From the NCBI GenBank assembly GCA_951804985.1, contig OX638131.1:3348001-3412000 (forward strand): DNA of 64,000 nt, read 5' to 3'. Positions 1-11,185 of the stretch are shown here, in pieces; position 1 is the stretch's first letter; each line of letters begins with the position of its first letter. The notes below the pieces were generated by a model. It was not told the DNA's origin, searched no databases, and saw only the letters and a list, made by a program, of their open reading frames with translations. This stretch comes from Dryomyza anilis. Lineage: Eukaryota; Arthropoda; Insecta; Diptera; Dryomyzidae. The translations under genes were made by a program, and so were the position numbers.

Positions 1-69
1 TTTTTGGAATTTCTATTACACTGAAAATATAAAATTCATTATTTTTATTTTATTTGTTCATTCTTTTAG

Positions 70-1044
70 AAACATTGTCTCCACTGTCAATTTATGCTGC
101 AAACTGGATCTGAAGAAGATCGCATTGCATGCGCGCAACGCCGAGTACAACCCGAAACGTTTTGCGGCCGTTATTATGCGTATTCGTGAGCCACGCACCA
201 CCGCGCTTATTTTTTCCTCCGGCAAAATGGTCTGCACCGGTGCCAAGAGCGAGGACGACTCAAGGTTGGCGGCGCGAAAATATGCGCGTATTATACAAAA
301 GTTGGGCTTTCCGGTAATTAACATTTCATCTATTTTAAAATAGAGCAGAACACTTAATCAAAAATATAAAAAATGTAAATTTTGACAATTCGATATTATG
401 AAAGCAATCGAATTAAACAAAAACATTTTTAAACTTTTGCAAACTACTTTAAAATATTAAATAATATAATCAATAACATTCTTTTGCATTTTAATATTTT
501 CGACCAACTTGAAAAGAATCAAAATATTTTTAAAATCTTCAAAAAAAAAACCTCAAATTTATAGGACTGTTGGAAAACTTTTTTATATTTTTAAGTACTC
601 TGCAAATAATAAAAGAATTTATAAAAAAATTCTTTTCTCAATACTTTAGAACCGGTATTTTTTTTTTATTTATTAAAAATCTAATAAAAAATAATTTTAA
701 AAGTTCTGCTTATGAAATACATATTTATTCGATATTTAATAATTAAAAATTATTTCTATTTACAGGCGAAATTTCTCGACTTCAAAATACAAAACATGGT
801 CGGCTCCTGCGACGTCAAATTTCCCATACGCCTCGAGGGCCTGGTGCTCACCCACAGCACTTTCAGTTCCTATGAGCCGGAGCTGTTTCCCGGCCTCATC
901 TATCGTATGGTGCGACCGCGCATTGTGCTGCTTATATTCGTCTCGGGCAAAGTGGTGCTGACGGGCGCCAAGGTGCGGCAGGAGATTTACGAGGCGTTCG
1001 ACAAGATTTTTCCGATTTTAAAGAGTTTCAAAAAGCAGTCTTAA
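70..1044 (+). CDS. Tbp: TATA-binding protein, last two coding exons (partial)
   Basis: Coding exons are 70-313 and 766-1044 (TAA at 1042-1044), separated by a 452-bp intron (GTAATT donor, TTTACAG acceptor, phase 0). The first visible exon follows an acceptor ending at 69 and starts with the last base of a split codon, so the N-terminal part lies outside the window. The 173 visible residues cover nearly all of the conserved saddle core: repeat 1 ([18 protein letters not shown] to QKLGFP) and repeat 2 ([15 protein letters not shown] to FKKQS). The four phenylalanines that kink the TATA box are present ([26 protein letters not shown]). The protein is the DNA-binding subunit of TFIID and also serves Pol I and Pol III initiation in the nucleus. 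Exon 2 also reads as an ORF from an ATG at 712, but that ATG is intronic. Identity is essentially certain from the near-invariant core. Confidence 0.97.
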
Positions 1045-1320
1045 GTCGTTCTCTTCAACGATCGTTGTGTGAATTTATGGCGTTTATCGTTGTTAGAACG
1101 ATAAACATTTTGCAAGTCTACTTTTTTTTCATTTTCTTTATTTTCTATGTCTTAAGCAACGTTTTGTAATGTAATTAATGTATTTTTTTTTTTCGTTCAT
1201 AAGTTAGTCAGATTTAGGAAGAGCGTTTTGTAGGCCACATGCAAAAACGTTCAACGTATCATAGATAAGTTTTGTCATAGAGCTATTTGTTTGCTTAATT
1301 TTAAGCCTTTCTTTACAAAG

Positions 1321-1326
1321 AATAAA
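1321..1326 (+). terminator. Poly(A) signal of Tbp
   Basis: AATAAA 277 bp past the Tbp stop, at the end of a T-rich 3' UTR. It is the first canonical hexamer after the stop, and the eIF3k stop codon on the other strand lies only about 100 bp further on. Confidence 0.6.
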
Positions 1327-1423
1327 CATTTTTTTCTAAGCGCATATAAACCACGATGATTTAGCTTTATTTGTTTTTTAATTTATTGGAATTCATATAA
1401 AATTTTCAGCCGCCTTCATCCAT

Positions 1424-2268
1424 TTACAAACATTGCGCCATCAGACCGCCCAAGTTGTCGAATTCGATTTTTTCAGTGATATTCTTGGTCTTGATCTTCT
1501 CATCCTGCGATGCAATCACCACAATGTTGCCCTGCAACTTCCAGCCATTCTTCTTCATCCACTGGTCGAGGTTGGACTCTGTAAAAGCGTTTGAAAAAAT
1601 ACATTTTAAACCCAAATTACTAAAGTATAAAATTCTCAAACGCACCTGTGACGCCGCCCAGCAACTCCTTGAGCAGATCCTTCTTGATTGTCTGGAAGGT
1701 GATGCCCACCACATGGCAGACAAATCTGCGTATGGAGTCATTGAAGCCGTTGATGTGTTTGAACATGGTGCGGTTGACGTCGGCGCGCTGCCAGAACAGC
1801 GTAAAGTCGGCGCGCTCCAGTATGTCGGCTAAATCTATGATTGTTTGCACGTTCTCGTCCTTCATCTGTTGCGGCAACAGCAAACACTTGGCCATCACGA
1901 AGTCCGTGTGCGGTAAGTTCGTCAGACACTTGAGCAATATGGTGTAGGTGATGTCAAAATTTAACACGTAGGGATTGAATTGGTAGAGCTTAAGCACTGC
2001 CAAATTGGCCTCCAGATCGTAGGTGTTGTTCTTGGCTTGATCCATGACGTATGCCTCCAGTGACTTGAGATGATCTGGATTGTAGCTGTTGGGTTGGTCG
2101 ATCGGTCATCGCGGCGCAGCACAAACAAAAAGCAATGCAAATTGAGGTTAGGTTTGTGGTGTTGATGATACAGAGTTTTGGACGACGTTTTACTTACCGT
2201 TCAATGCAGCTGAGCATCTCCTGAATGGTCATGGTTTGACCATTTTCCATTGTAATCATGTGCGACAT
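1424..2268 (-). CDS. eIF3k: Eukaryotic translation initiation factor 3 subunit K
   Basis: Three exons on the - strand: 2198-2268 (ATG at 2266-2268), 1646-2085 and 1424-1578 (TAA). Introns are 112 and 67 bp. Donors are GTAAGT and GTGCGT; acceptors are CAACAG and TTACAG. The joined reading frame is 666 nt, 221 aa, the normal length of the family. The N-terminus is [19 protein letters not shown]; a helical HEAT-like region includes [17 protein letters not shown] and [20 protein letters not shown]; the C-terminal winged-helix/PCI-like part ends with [16 protein letters not shown] and MAQCL. eIF3k is a small non-core subunit of the cytoplasmic eIF3 complex that helps recruit the 43S pre-initiation complex. 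It is convergent with Tbp, with about 380 bp between the stop codons. Splice sites and frame are fully consistent and I see no defects. Confidence 0.96.
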
Positions 2269-2396
2269 GTTTGTAATTCGATATTTTGCACTTAAATTGT
2301 GAAAATTGTAAAATTTTTGCAGCCAACAACGCGATGCAAACACAATTCGAAGAAGAAGAGAAGCAGCGCAGTATGAAACGTCAAAAGTCCACTTGG

Positions 2397-2410
2397 TATC
2401 GATATCGATA
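2397..2410. promoter_or_regulatory. Two overlapping DRE elements, promoter side of eIF3k
   Basis: TATCGATA occurs at 2397-2404 and again at 2403-2410 (TATCGATATCGATA), about 130 bp behind the eIF3k start codon. The DNA-replication-related element is the established DREF site of fly housekeeping promoters, and its CGATA part is the BEAF-32 core. Position and gene type make a promoter role likely; no TATA box is evident. Confidence 0.65.
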
Positions 2411-3655
2411 GATAGAAATCGTGGTGTCTATTTTTTAGGTACCTAATGCTTTGTATTCGATATTTGTTCGTGTATTGTTATCGAATATTTTGTTGTCTTA
2501 TGTAAGGATCCCCTTTTTTTTAATTATTTTGAGGGATTAAGTCAATATATAAAAGAAAAAACTAAATGTAGGTGAATTTGATAGTGAATTTGAGTTGAAA
2601 ATTAGGCTAAATTTTGATTTGAAGTAAACGTTGAAATCAATTTAAGAATCAGTGTTAATATTGATTTGAATATAAGGGAATTTTCAAGTTAAGGTTAAGC
2701 TAACAGTTTTAATTGAAAAAGCTATCATTCTTAAATTTAGGGTAAAGCTGTTTCAAACGTTAACCTCAACTCTACGATTTGAAAGTAATGATTGATATCA
2801 AAGCATTCGCAAGTTAATATTAAGTGCAATGGCATATTGGGGTATGACGATAATCTTCTAACGATATTGTTTAGACGATAGTCTTACTTAAGCAAAAACG
2901 ATAACGTTTTATCATTTTTAAGTTACGTGATGAGAGCCCTGGATATTTGAAGTTTCTTAAAAAGTAGATTGTGAAAAAAAAATCTATATTTTTTGTGCCT
3001 TTTTATAGATTTGATCCATAAAATTACAGGATCAGGACAGTTGAAGTTGCTTAAAAAGTAGATTGTTAAAAAAAGTCTATATTTTTTGTCCTTTTTGTAG
3101 TTTTTTAACTAATTAATTTTATTTTTCTCAAAATTATTATTATTCTCTTAGTCGATGTAGCAGTTCAAAATCGTTATAGAATCTATATAGATTGTTAGGT
3201 TAATGCACGAAATAAAAAGTATTTCACTACATTTTTACTAGCTCCAATTTTGTTTTACAAAATTAATATTTTCAAGGAAAAAAACACATTTAAACAATTG
3301 AACTAAATTTTTTTTTTCTTTAAAATATCAATTTATCATTATCAAATTTAATTTTTCATTACAAAATTCAGTTTTTCACTATATGCATTTTCCTTTAGAC
3401 AAAACGATAAATGGTTCGAAAATAAATTTCTTAAAGTTGGTTAAACTATTTTTCTCTTTTCGTAGTTATTATAATTATTAATATTATTATTTTATTTTAT
3501 TCTAGTTTCCATAAGTCGATGTAGCAGTTCAAAATCGTAATAGATCATTAGGTTCATGTACGAACTAAAAAAAATACTTCACTACATTTTTCTTTCTTCA
3601 AAATTATTTTCAACAACTAATTTTTATCAAATCTAAAAAAATTACTAAAATTTAA
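2411..3655. other. AT-rich intergenic DNA with short local duplications
   Basis: No coding signal. Two duplications are visible. A segment with TTAAAAAGTAGATTGT at about 2949 recurs at about 3043 (94 bp on). A segment with GTCGATGTAGCAGTTCAAAA at about 3152 recurs at about 3515. Both look like old repeat debris. Confidence 0.6.
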
Positions 3656-4050
3656 ATTTTTCATTAAAAAATTCTTTCGTTCATTAAAAAATTCGCTTTT
3701 TCATTAAAAAAAAATTTTTTCACTAAAAAATAAATTCCATTTTTACTAAAAATTCAAATTTTCACTAAAAATTCAATTTTTCACTAAAAATTCAATTTAT
3801 CACTAAAAATTCAATTTTTCACTAAAAATTCCATTTTTCAATAAAAATTAAATTTTTCACTAAAAATTGAATTTTAAATTAAAAATTAAATTTTTCACTA
3901 AAAATTCAATTTATCATAAAAAATTCCATTTCTGACAAAAAATAAAAATTTTTCCAATAATATTTAGTTATTCACTAAAAATATCATTTTCAAAAAATTA
4001 TTTTTTTTTACTACAAAAAAATTTTTTTTTTTTTCAAAAAATTCCTTTTT
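3656..4050. repeat. Degenerate 19-bp minisatellite, array 1
   Basis: About twenty imperfect units of CACTAAAAATTCAATTTTT, most regular at 3715-3910 and decaying at both ends. It is the same unit as the larger arrays at 16857-17885 and 51715-53560. Confidence 0.85.
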
Positions 4051-4160
4051 TTACTGAAAATAAAATTGGTAAAAATTTCGTTGCAAATCCTTTCTTTATG
4101 CGAAACTCTTTTTCCTGGAATGCAAACTCTGCTTACGACTACTTGGCCTCAAGCACTCGC

Positions 4161-5855
4161 AGCATGTTTCGATTGTTTTGTGTGCAATTTGGAACTTAAT
4201 TGAAATCCTTTTAAAGGTAATGAGATACTCCTGCTCAGCAGGCGGACTACGGCAGCACGACAGAAGCAACAAGTCTCAAAAGCGAACCCTTCCAGTTGCC
4301 TTCTTAGCCTTTGCCGAAGGACTTTTGAATGCGCCGAATGAATAGAAACTAAAGACGGTACAAATTTTAGTAGTACTGCCTTAATTTAAGCCACCGGCCT
4401 AAAACAAGAGCCATATAGAGATAATATTGAACCAGTTATGATCCGTTTACAATCAGCTGCTGCCGCCGTTGCCGGATGCCGGATCAGGGCGGCTCAATTT
4501 AGTTGTGGTGAGAATGCAAATTGACCCTTGGCATGATTTAAATTAGGCTCAGCGCAACAAAAGGGTACAAGACATCTTTTTCTAGGTTGCACTTTTCGGT
4601 GTGGGTTTCACAATTAAACAATTATGGGATTTAAAGGAATTATAATTTTTTTTGTTGTACTTTAGCAGGTTTTGAAATGTTCTGTAGTCTATATATTTCA
4701 ACTTCTCACTCGTATGAGCCGCAGGCTGTTTTTTTTTGCGAGTGGATAATGCATTCGTCACAGAGCATAACTTCCAATCCAAATCCTTGGCGCAAATTGT
4801 GTCGCGTAATTGATTTGGTTGCTTTGGTGGCAGCCACTCATCTCCACTTCATAACTGATCCGGATGAGACACGCACGCATCCAAAGCAAACAACACCGCT
4901 AAAGCCCAGCCACATGTGAGGCGAAGAAAATTGATTTCCTTGGAAAAATGTCCTGCGTGCTGTGGTAGTGGGGCTGCGTCGTAATGGGTGGATTGGTGGT
5001 TGTCATAAGAGGGTCTTGGACGCGTGTACATGTGACTGATGTCTTGGCAAGTGTTGACTTTGGCACCACGTATTATCCGCATGTCGTTGTATATTGTAGG
5101 GTGTGACGTGCTGTAAAAAGGTTTTTTTCAGACTGCACTATGCGAAAATAACCTTAGGTGAGGATTTCAGGCTATTATGGCGAGCAATTTAAATTTGATT
5201 CAATGCTTTTAATGGCAGTTAAGGCGGTTTTAGTTTTTTTTATTGGATATGTATGAAATTTTTAGCAAAACAACTTTGCAAGAGCTAAAAATAGACTAAA
5301 CAAAAATTTGTATAATACAGAATTTTAAGCACCAACGGACTTATTTTAAATCCGGCATATTTTAATAGACGTGTCCGCACTAGTCCGAACTAGCTCTTCA
5401 ACTGATTCTACGGGAGGATCTCATTACTTTTAAAAGGATTTCAATTAAGTTGCAAATTGATCTCAAAACAAACGAAACCCGCTGCGAATTCTTCAGAACT
5501 TCCAGCTCAAAATGCAGCAGTACCTTTTAGTGAAAAACAATCTAAACTCTTTTTATTTCTAAACTCTTTGCTTTAGAGTACAAATACAAAAACTAATTTA
5601 AATCATGCCAAGGGTCAATTTGCATTCTCACCACAACTAAATTGAGCCGCCCTGATCCGGAATTCGGCAGCAGCTGATTGTAAACGGATCATAACTGGCT
5701 CAATATTTTCTGGTTGAGATTAAATTTTTGCGCTTTTCAGCAAGTAATCCATAGACTAGCGACCTTTGCCCGGATTGAGTATGTACTATGCAGGAGGATC
5801 TCATTATCTTTAAAAGGATTTCAATTAAGTTTCAAATAGATCTCAAAACAATTCT
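4161..5855. mobile_element. Foldback element with long inverted arms
   Basis: The left arm (about 4161-4550) is repeated inverted at about 5595-5855. Paired landmarks are GAAATCCTTTTAAAG (4204) with CTTTAAAAGGATTTC (5808), and CAGTTATGATCCGTTTACAA (4433) with TTGTAAACGGATCATAACTG (5679). A second copy of the right terminus lies at about 5392-5470 in direct orientation, so the right end has been duplicated. The interior (4560-5390) has no convincing ORF. Class unknown; arms of this length suggest a foldback or long-TIR DNA transposon. Confidence 0.75.
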
Positions 5856-6040
5856 CGACATTTTTGTTACAGTCATAAAATGAACACCGATGGAAGAGAC
5901 TTTTTATAAGTTTAATAAAAAAAAGTAATAATGCCACAAAATAAAAAATAAAACTTCAAAAATGTACCACACTCGTCCCTGGAACTACATACAAATGTAA
6001 AATGAAAGAGGGTCTATACAAAGGTCTCAAGCTTTACATG

Positions 6041-6300
6041 TACACAGCCAAATCCCCTTTTGACATGAGGTTGGAAAAACGAAAAATGTTGTTGTAACAA
6101 CCAACTTTATTTGGTTAGAACGATTTTTCTACAAAGTTGTTTGTAATTTTAGCCTATAAACACTCCAAACTGTTATAAAACTGTTTGAAATTGGTTGTAC
6201 ACCAAATAACAGCTATTTTAGTTTTGACAAGAACAACCGACTAAGCGGTTGAGCGCACCGAATAAGTTGGTTGCTGCAACAAATATCTATACTGTGTGTG
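6041..6300. mobile_element. Short MITE with CACACAG termini, copy 1
   Basis: Begins TACACAGCCAAAT and ends TACTGTGTGTG. Subterminal AGGTTGG and GGTTGCTGCAACAA, and the termini, are shared with the longer copy at 20552-21647. No ORF. Confidence 0.65.
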
Positions 6301-7425
6301 CAAGCAAAAAACAAACCACCAAATAACCCCCCAACCATCTACTTAACAATGAAAAACTCTATTAAAATACATTGTTACATAGAAACTTTTCAAAAAACCA
6401 ATAGTCAAAAACTTTTCTCATTTTCATGTTCAATAAATATTTTGTGCTCAATGCAAAGGAATCGAGAAAAATCGCATCGCATCGAATCGAATCGCAACTA
6501 AATCAACATTATTTGCGAAATAAAGAAAACCCCAGGACATTTTCACAAGTAGAAAAACCTTTTATTCCGCAATGTTGACGTTGCTCAACGCCCAAGGTCC
6601 CCTTGAACCACCCTCTCCATCCACCCCCCTCCCCCCATAAAGCAAAGCATGAAATCCATTTACAAATACCAAGCAAGTTAATTTAATTTTTATTTAAAAT
6701 TCAATCTAGGAACTAAAACAAAAGTGCAACCAACCAACAGCAAAATAAAAATCCACTCAAAAAGTTCGCCAAAAAAAATATGGGAATTTGTGGTAATTTT
6801 AATAGAGAAAGAGACAGAGAGAAAAGGAAGAGTGAGCGAAAAAAAAATATTACAATCGCCGTGGGGCGTAACTGAAGAAATTCGCAAATCAAGCTGGGAA
6901 AAAGTGGAAAAACTTTTAAGCTTATCGTTGCATTTTGAGCTTCTGTGGGCATTGAGTGTCCAGTAGGGTCTGGCTGGTAGGGCTGCTGTTGAAGGTGGTG
7001 CTACTGGTGGGAGTATGGTCAGGTTACACTAAAAATGTTGCCAATCTGACCGCAGACGACTGCATAAGAAGTTCACGGCAAATGTAAATAAAATCAAGAG
7101 CAGACAGGCAGGCCCGCTGCTAGGAAAGTTTTCGATGGTATTGAAAACGAATCGAAAAAAAATCCCCGAACAGCAAATATTCTTGCAAGCAATTTATGTG
7201 AAACCAATCGATTTTTATTTCAACAATTGGTTGAAATACACAAATTGAAATTATTAGTATAGAGTTTGTAAAAAAAATTATATTTATTACAAAATATTTT
7301 CGACCCTTTACCTTGTATATATGGACTACGATTTTGATTTAAATTTTCTTTTGTGGTGTTCCTTTTAATCAATATAATATCTTTGTCCATCAATTAAATA
7401 AATTTTCATATTTTTAAAATAAAAT
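6301..7425. other. Intergenic DNA, no gene found
   Basis: Low-complexity stretches only, including a pentanucleotide-like run of TCGCA/TCGAA at about 6470-6495. The open frames at 6690-6966 occur on both strands over the same bases and resemble no protein. Confidence 0.5.
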
Positions 7426-7429
7426 AAAA

Positions 7430-7955
7430 TATTTTGCTGCTTATGTTCATATCGAACAAAAAAAGGTACATTTTTGAATCGAATTTGTGAATTTCACTTA
7501 CTTAAAGAGTGATTTGCAAAAACAAAGTAATAGGAAGTATAGAATTATAGACCAAGTCTTATATAAGATATGTACTTTTATTTAAATTTGAAAATCATAG
7601 ATGTTATGCTACAAATAATAGGTACACCATAAAATTCATATTTTTTGCGTTTGACTGGTCATAACTTTGTACAGATCAACCCGAATTTCATGTTGTTTAT
7701 TTCAAAATATTAGCTGAAGTATTCTCAATGGAATACATGAAATATGATCGAAAACTCAAATCTTTAAAAAGTTATCGAACAAAATATGTAGAAAAAAGTA
7801 CGAGAATTCGAATATATTTGTCTAACGTAATAACTCAAAAACTTGGGAGAATCTTTAAAAAACTGAGTATGAGGTAGTGATTAGAATCTTGATGTCCATC
7901 GGAAAATCATACTTAGATCGCGGATAATTTTTTTTTGTTGTGCTGTGTAATTACT
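7430..7955 (+). mobile_element. MITE family with CAGCACAACAAA terminus, copy 1 (truncated)
   Basis: Matches in inverse orientation the unit at 13633-14272. Shared blocks are GTTTGACTGGTCATAACTTT (7650), CAAAATATTAGCTGAAGTAT (7702) and TGAGGTAGTGATTAGAATCT (7870). It ends with TTTGTTGTGCTGTGTAA. The left terminal repeat is missing. Confidence 0.7.
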
Positions 7956-7974
7956 CCCTGCACAATTACTGTTT

Positions 7975-8195
7975 TAAGTCAATTTTTCCCTTAGATAATG
8001 TTTCCGCGAGACAATTCTTACCCGGACAATACTTCCCATGTCAGACAATTGATCCCTCAGAAAATGCATCCCGAGAAAGTTCATCCCCGAACAATTCATT
8101 CAGAGATAACTCTTCCCCAAGTCAATTTTTCCCCTAACAATTAATTTCCGAGATAGTTTTTCACCGATAATTCCTATTCCTGACAATTCTATGTA
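7975..8195. repeat. Degenerate minisatellite with GACAATTC core, array 1
   Basis: Irregular units of about 16-20 bp built on the pattern GACAATTCxTCCCCGA, for example AGACAATTCTTACCCGGAC at 8010. Related arrays lie at 28110-28420 and 45660-45790. The open frame through it is a by-product of the repeat. Confidence 0.6.
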
Positions 8196-8199
8196 GTTA

Positions 8200-9200
8200 T
8201 TCCTCAATTTGTTTGCCTAATTTCGTAGTGGATATCTATAACTATACACGGCATTAATAAAACAGTTCAATTTTTGATTTTGTGATTTCAAAAACGATTC
8301 TACATTTTCGAGTTTATATAACTTTGAATTTTGTGATTTGAATATATTTCTAAAATTAAATCTACATCATAATAATCCGAATAATAGTATATAGAGACTC
8401 AAATAATATTCAAACTTGTTTTATCTTCAAAAATATTATTTCCTTGAGTGTGTTCTATATACTAAGTAACTGACTTGCATCAACAACCGCTCAACTTTGG
8501 TTTTATTTGTAAACGTTATATTTTTTTTTTCAATTTCAGCAATTTTTCCACTTGCTACATCTCAATTCTGACCCGAGGCACATTCGGTGTTACCCAAGTG
8601 GCACAGTAGTTTGCTGTAGATGCCAGTGCTAGCGCCTGAACTGAAAATTCTATTACCGACTTTAGTCCTTTGCACACATGATTAATTATTAAGTAATTTT
8701 TGACATATAGCACATACATCTCTCTCTCTCTGTGTGATATATGCTATGCTGTCTGGATTACTATAAGGTCACCAAAGCGCCCCCATACATGTCAAATAAT
8801 TGCCAATTGTTTTAGTGCCATAGTCAGTGTATTTTGTCGTTGTTCTTGTGGGAAAACAAAAGTTTTTAATGGTTTAGTTTTTGATATTTTAAGTTACTAA
8901 CTAACGGAACCAACCGATGAAATGAACGCCCAAACGACCGACTCACTTGCGTATATAGTAAGGGCGTCGATTTTCTTTGGTTGCACTGCTTAAAAGCTCT
9001 GGGGATTTGAGGGCCATGTTTGCTGTGAAAACTTTAGATTAAGTATTAAATGTATTGTACTTGTGGCATTGTTTTAGGTTTATAGTGAAATTGTAACGAA
9101 ATTGGATTTATGAAATGTATGTTTTTTTTTTTCGGCAGTATATTTTATCTATCATCGCTGACAAAATAAAAAAACAAATGCTGCCAGGTCCCTTGAAATA
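8200..9200. other. Intergenic DNA, no gene found
   Basis: Contains a short (CT)n run near 8720 and otherwise unremarkable AT-rich sequence. Confidence 0.5.
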
Positions 9201-9202
9201 CA

Positions 9203-9720
9203 AACCAGTTGGGAAGGTTAGATCACATGGGAAATTTTAAAGTAGGTTTTAGTATAATAGTTAGGATTATCAAAATTATAGTCGGTCTAAGCCGACTATA
9301 AATACCCTACACATATGTGTGGTTACCATTAAAAGTGGTATATAGGTCAACAGGGTATACGAATCCTGAAAATAACTACAAACTTTCAATCGCTGAAGAA
9401 TTTCCATTCATTTGATACCCATATTTACAAATGGGTAGGTGTACCGAATTTCACTTTTTTTTTTGGAACCACAAGTCCTTTCGCCGGAAACCATTTTTTT
9501 CATGTATTTGAGCATGAGTCAATATATATTTGACCAAAAAAAGTTTTCCTAAGCACGTATACAGTAAAATTGATCTGTAGATATAAATTTTATACGAGGT
9601 ATTTGAACATAAGTGGTCGGTTCTCAGGTCACAATAGACCGATCAATAGACCGACCATTCTTGTTCAGACAGCTTAGATATATAAGTAATCTAAATCTTA
9701 AGTTTCATTGCTCTAGCTCT
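9203..9720 (-). mobile_element. Helentron-associated (DINE-1/mini-me-like) element, 5'-truncated
   Basis: Inverted copy of the 3' two thirds of the element at 11186-11907. It starts at its 3' end with AACCAGTTGGGAAGGTTAGA, then the ATAGTCGG/CCGACTAT stem at about 9280-9301. It continues to the GAGCTAGAGCAATGAAAC homology near 9715. The conserved core and GTCY tract are missing. Confidence 0.75.
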
Positions 9721-9770
9721 TCATTTTGATATTTAGTTTAGAGCATAGTCTAAACTAAATATCAAAATGA
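9721..9770. repeat. Perfect 22-bp-arm palindrome with 6-nt loop
   Basis: Arms 9721-9742 and 9749-9770 are exact reverse complements around GCATAG. The right arm and following bases match the interior of the long-TIR element near 15000-15045, so the hairpin probably marks a junction or inverted duplication of that family. Confidence 0.85.
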
Positions 9771-10179
9771 CTAACTTTTCTAATTGATCTACTTTTTTAT
9801 AATATTTCCTGTGAATACATTGTTGGGACTCTTTTGTAAAATCACAGGCATATCAAACGTATGCCTGTAATCTGAGAATATAAGTACTCCATATCTAAAG
9901 TATGATTATTCTTATTGAATACTCAGTTTTTTCCTATTACGTAGCGTCGTTACACGGTACAAAAAAGAGCTCTCCCAAACATAATTTTGCAGGCATTACA
10001 GATATCTTTGGAGCTTTATGGAAACAAAAGTATTATTACATTGCCAAACATTACTTATGTTCATAATGAATGATTTTTGGCGTTATTGCAAACATATATA
10101 TGTTTGAATGTGAAAAACATTTTATTTACATGTAAACATTTTTTTTTTCGATAGACAAAAGTCGTTATCATATCTTTCA

Positions 10180-10550
10180 TTTGTATCCGAGGCATTGTAG
10201 ATGTTGTATTGGCCCAATATCATAGAAAATAGAAAATTGCTCCGCAGAGCACTCTTGGATCTAATTCACGATCATATAAGGAAACAAAAATGGAGATGGA
10301 TTGGTCATACACTCCGAAAAGACGACAGCAGCATTGCTCAAAAAGCCATGGAGTGGAACCCGATGGGAGGTGGTGTGAGAAATCCCGGGCAACCAAGAGA
10401 AACATGGAGAAGATCAGTAGAAAGAGAGGCTAAGAAACTCGGAAAAAGTTGGAGCGAGTTATAGGCAATTACCAAAAACCGTATACGATGGCGTGTAGGT
10501 GTAGTGGATGCCGTATGTCCCGCTAGGGATCTAAGGAACTGAAGAAGAAG
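10180..10550 (+). pseudogene. 3' fragment of a non-LTR retrotransposon (LINE) reverse transcriptase ORF
   Basis: Frame 10201-10464 carries the C-terminal block typical of many LINE ORF2 proteins: RKQKWRWIGHTLRKDDSSIA, then EWNP, NPGQPRETWRR and GKSWSEL. An in-frame TAG at 10462-10464 interrupts it. Beyond the stop the same frame continues with AITKNRIRWRVGVVDAVCPARD to TGA at 10540-10542, followed by GAAGAAGAAG, which looks like a simple-sequence 3' tail. Homology also seems to begin slightly upstream (about 10180) through a one-base frameshift near 10203. Only about 110 residues remain, so it is a 5'-truncated, inactive copy. The clade cannot be fixed from this tail. It lies between two inverted Helentron-type elements. 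Confidence 0.8.
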
Positions 10551-11185
10551 ATATTGATGTTTACATTTCATATTTTAGTGCTAATAATTTTTTTACACAA
10601 TACTCATTTTATCCCTTTTTTAATTACATTTTATTTTTAGTTTTATTATATAATTATAATATAAACTTACACTATTATTTTTTTATTACACATTTTTTAC
10701 TTATACTTAATTATTTTATTTCCATCTATTGTTCCTATTTTAAGCTCATTGAATTACGATTTAATAAGATATTTCACAAACAGCCACTATCTGGTATTAA
10801 CAGTGATTGGCCGTACTTAAACAAATTAAACCCCCAAAAAGAACTTTTGAACTATATGAAAAGTATTAATGTGAGTGTTACTGTGTGCTAAAAGTAGGTA
10901 GCGTTGTTATTTATTTGTAATGCCAAACATAAATATAATTATAGCGTTGTCATACTAATTAGAGGTGCCAATTTTAATTGAAGTTTTTGGTATTTCTAGT
11001 ATACTTGAAATACCTTTTATGACCCCGTTATTGATTTATTTTTAGGGGGTTTACGTGGAGAGAGATTTTTTTTTTGAAATATCGAGTATTTGAAAAGTGT
11101 TTTTATTTTTATTTTTTAGGTGGGTTTCTTTTTTTTTGCAAATCATGTGATGTTCCCTTTTCTGCTAGAGTTAAAAATTTAATTT
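10551..11185. other. Intergenic DNA, no gene found
   Basis: AT-rich, with no repeat that I can match elsewhere in the window. Confidence 0.45.

Noticed and set aside
712..1044. ORF starting at ATG 712 as a Tbp isoform
   Set aside because: Codons 712-765 are intronic (they precede the acceptor at 764-765) and unlike any TBP; the frame match is coincidental.
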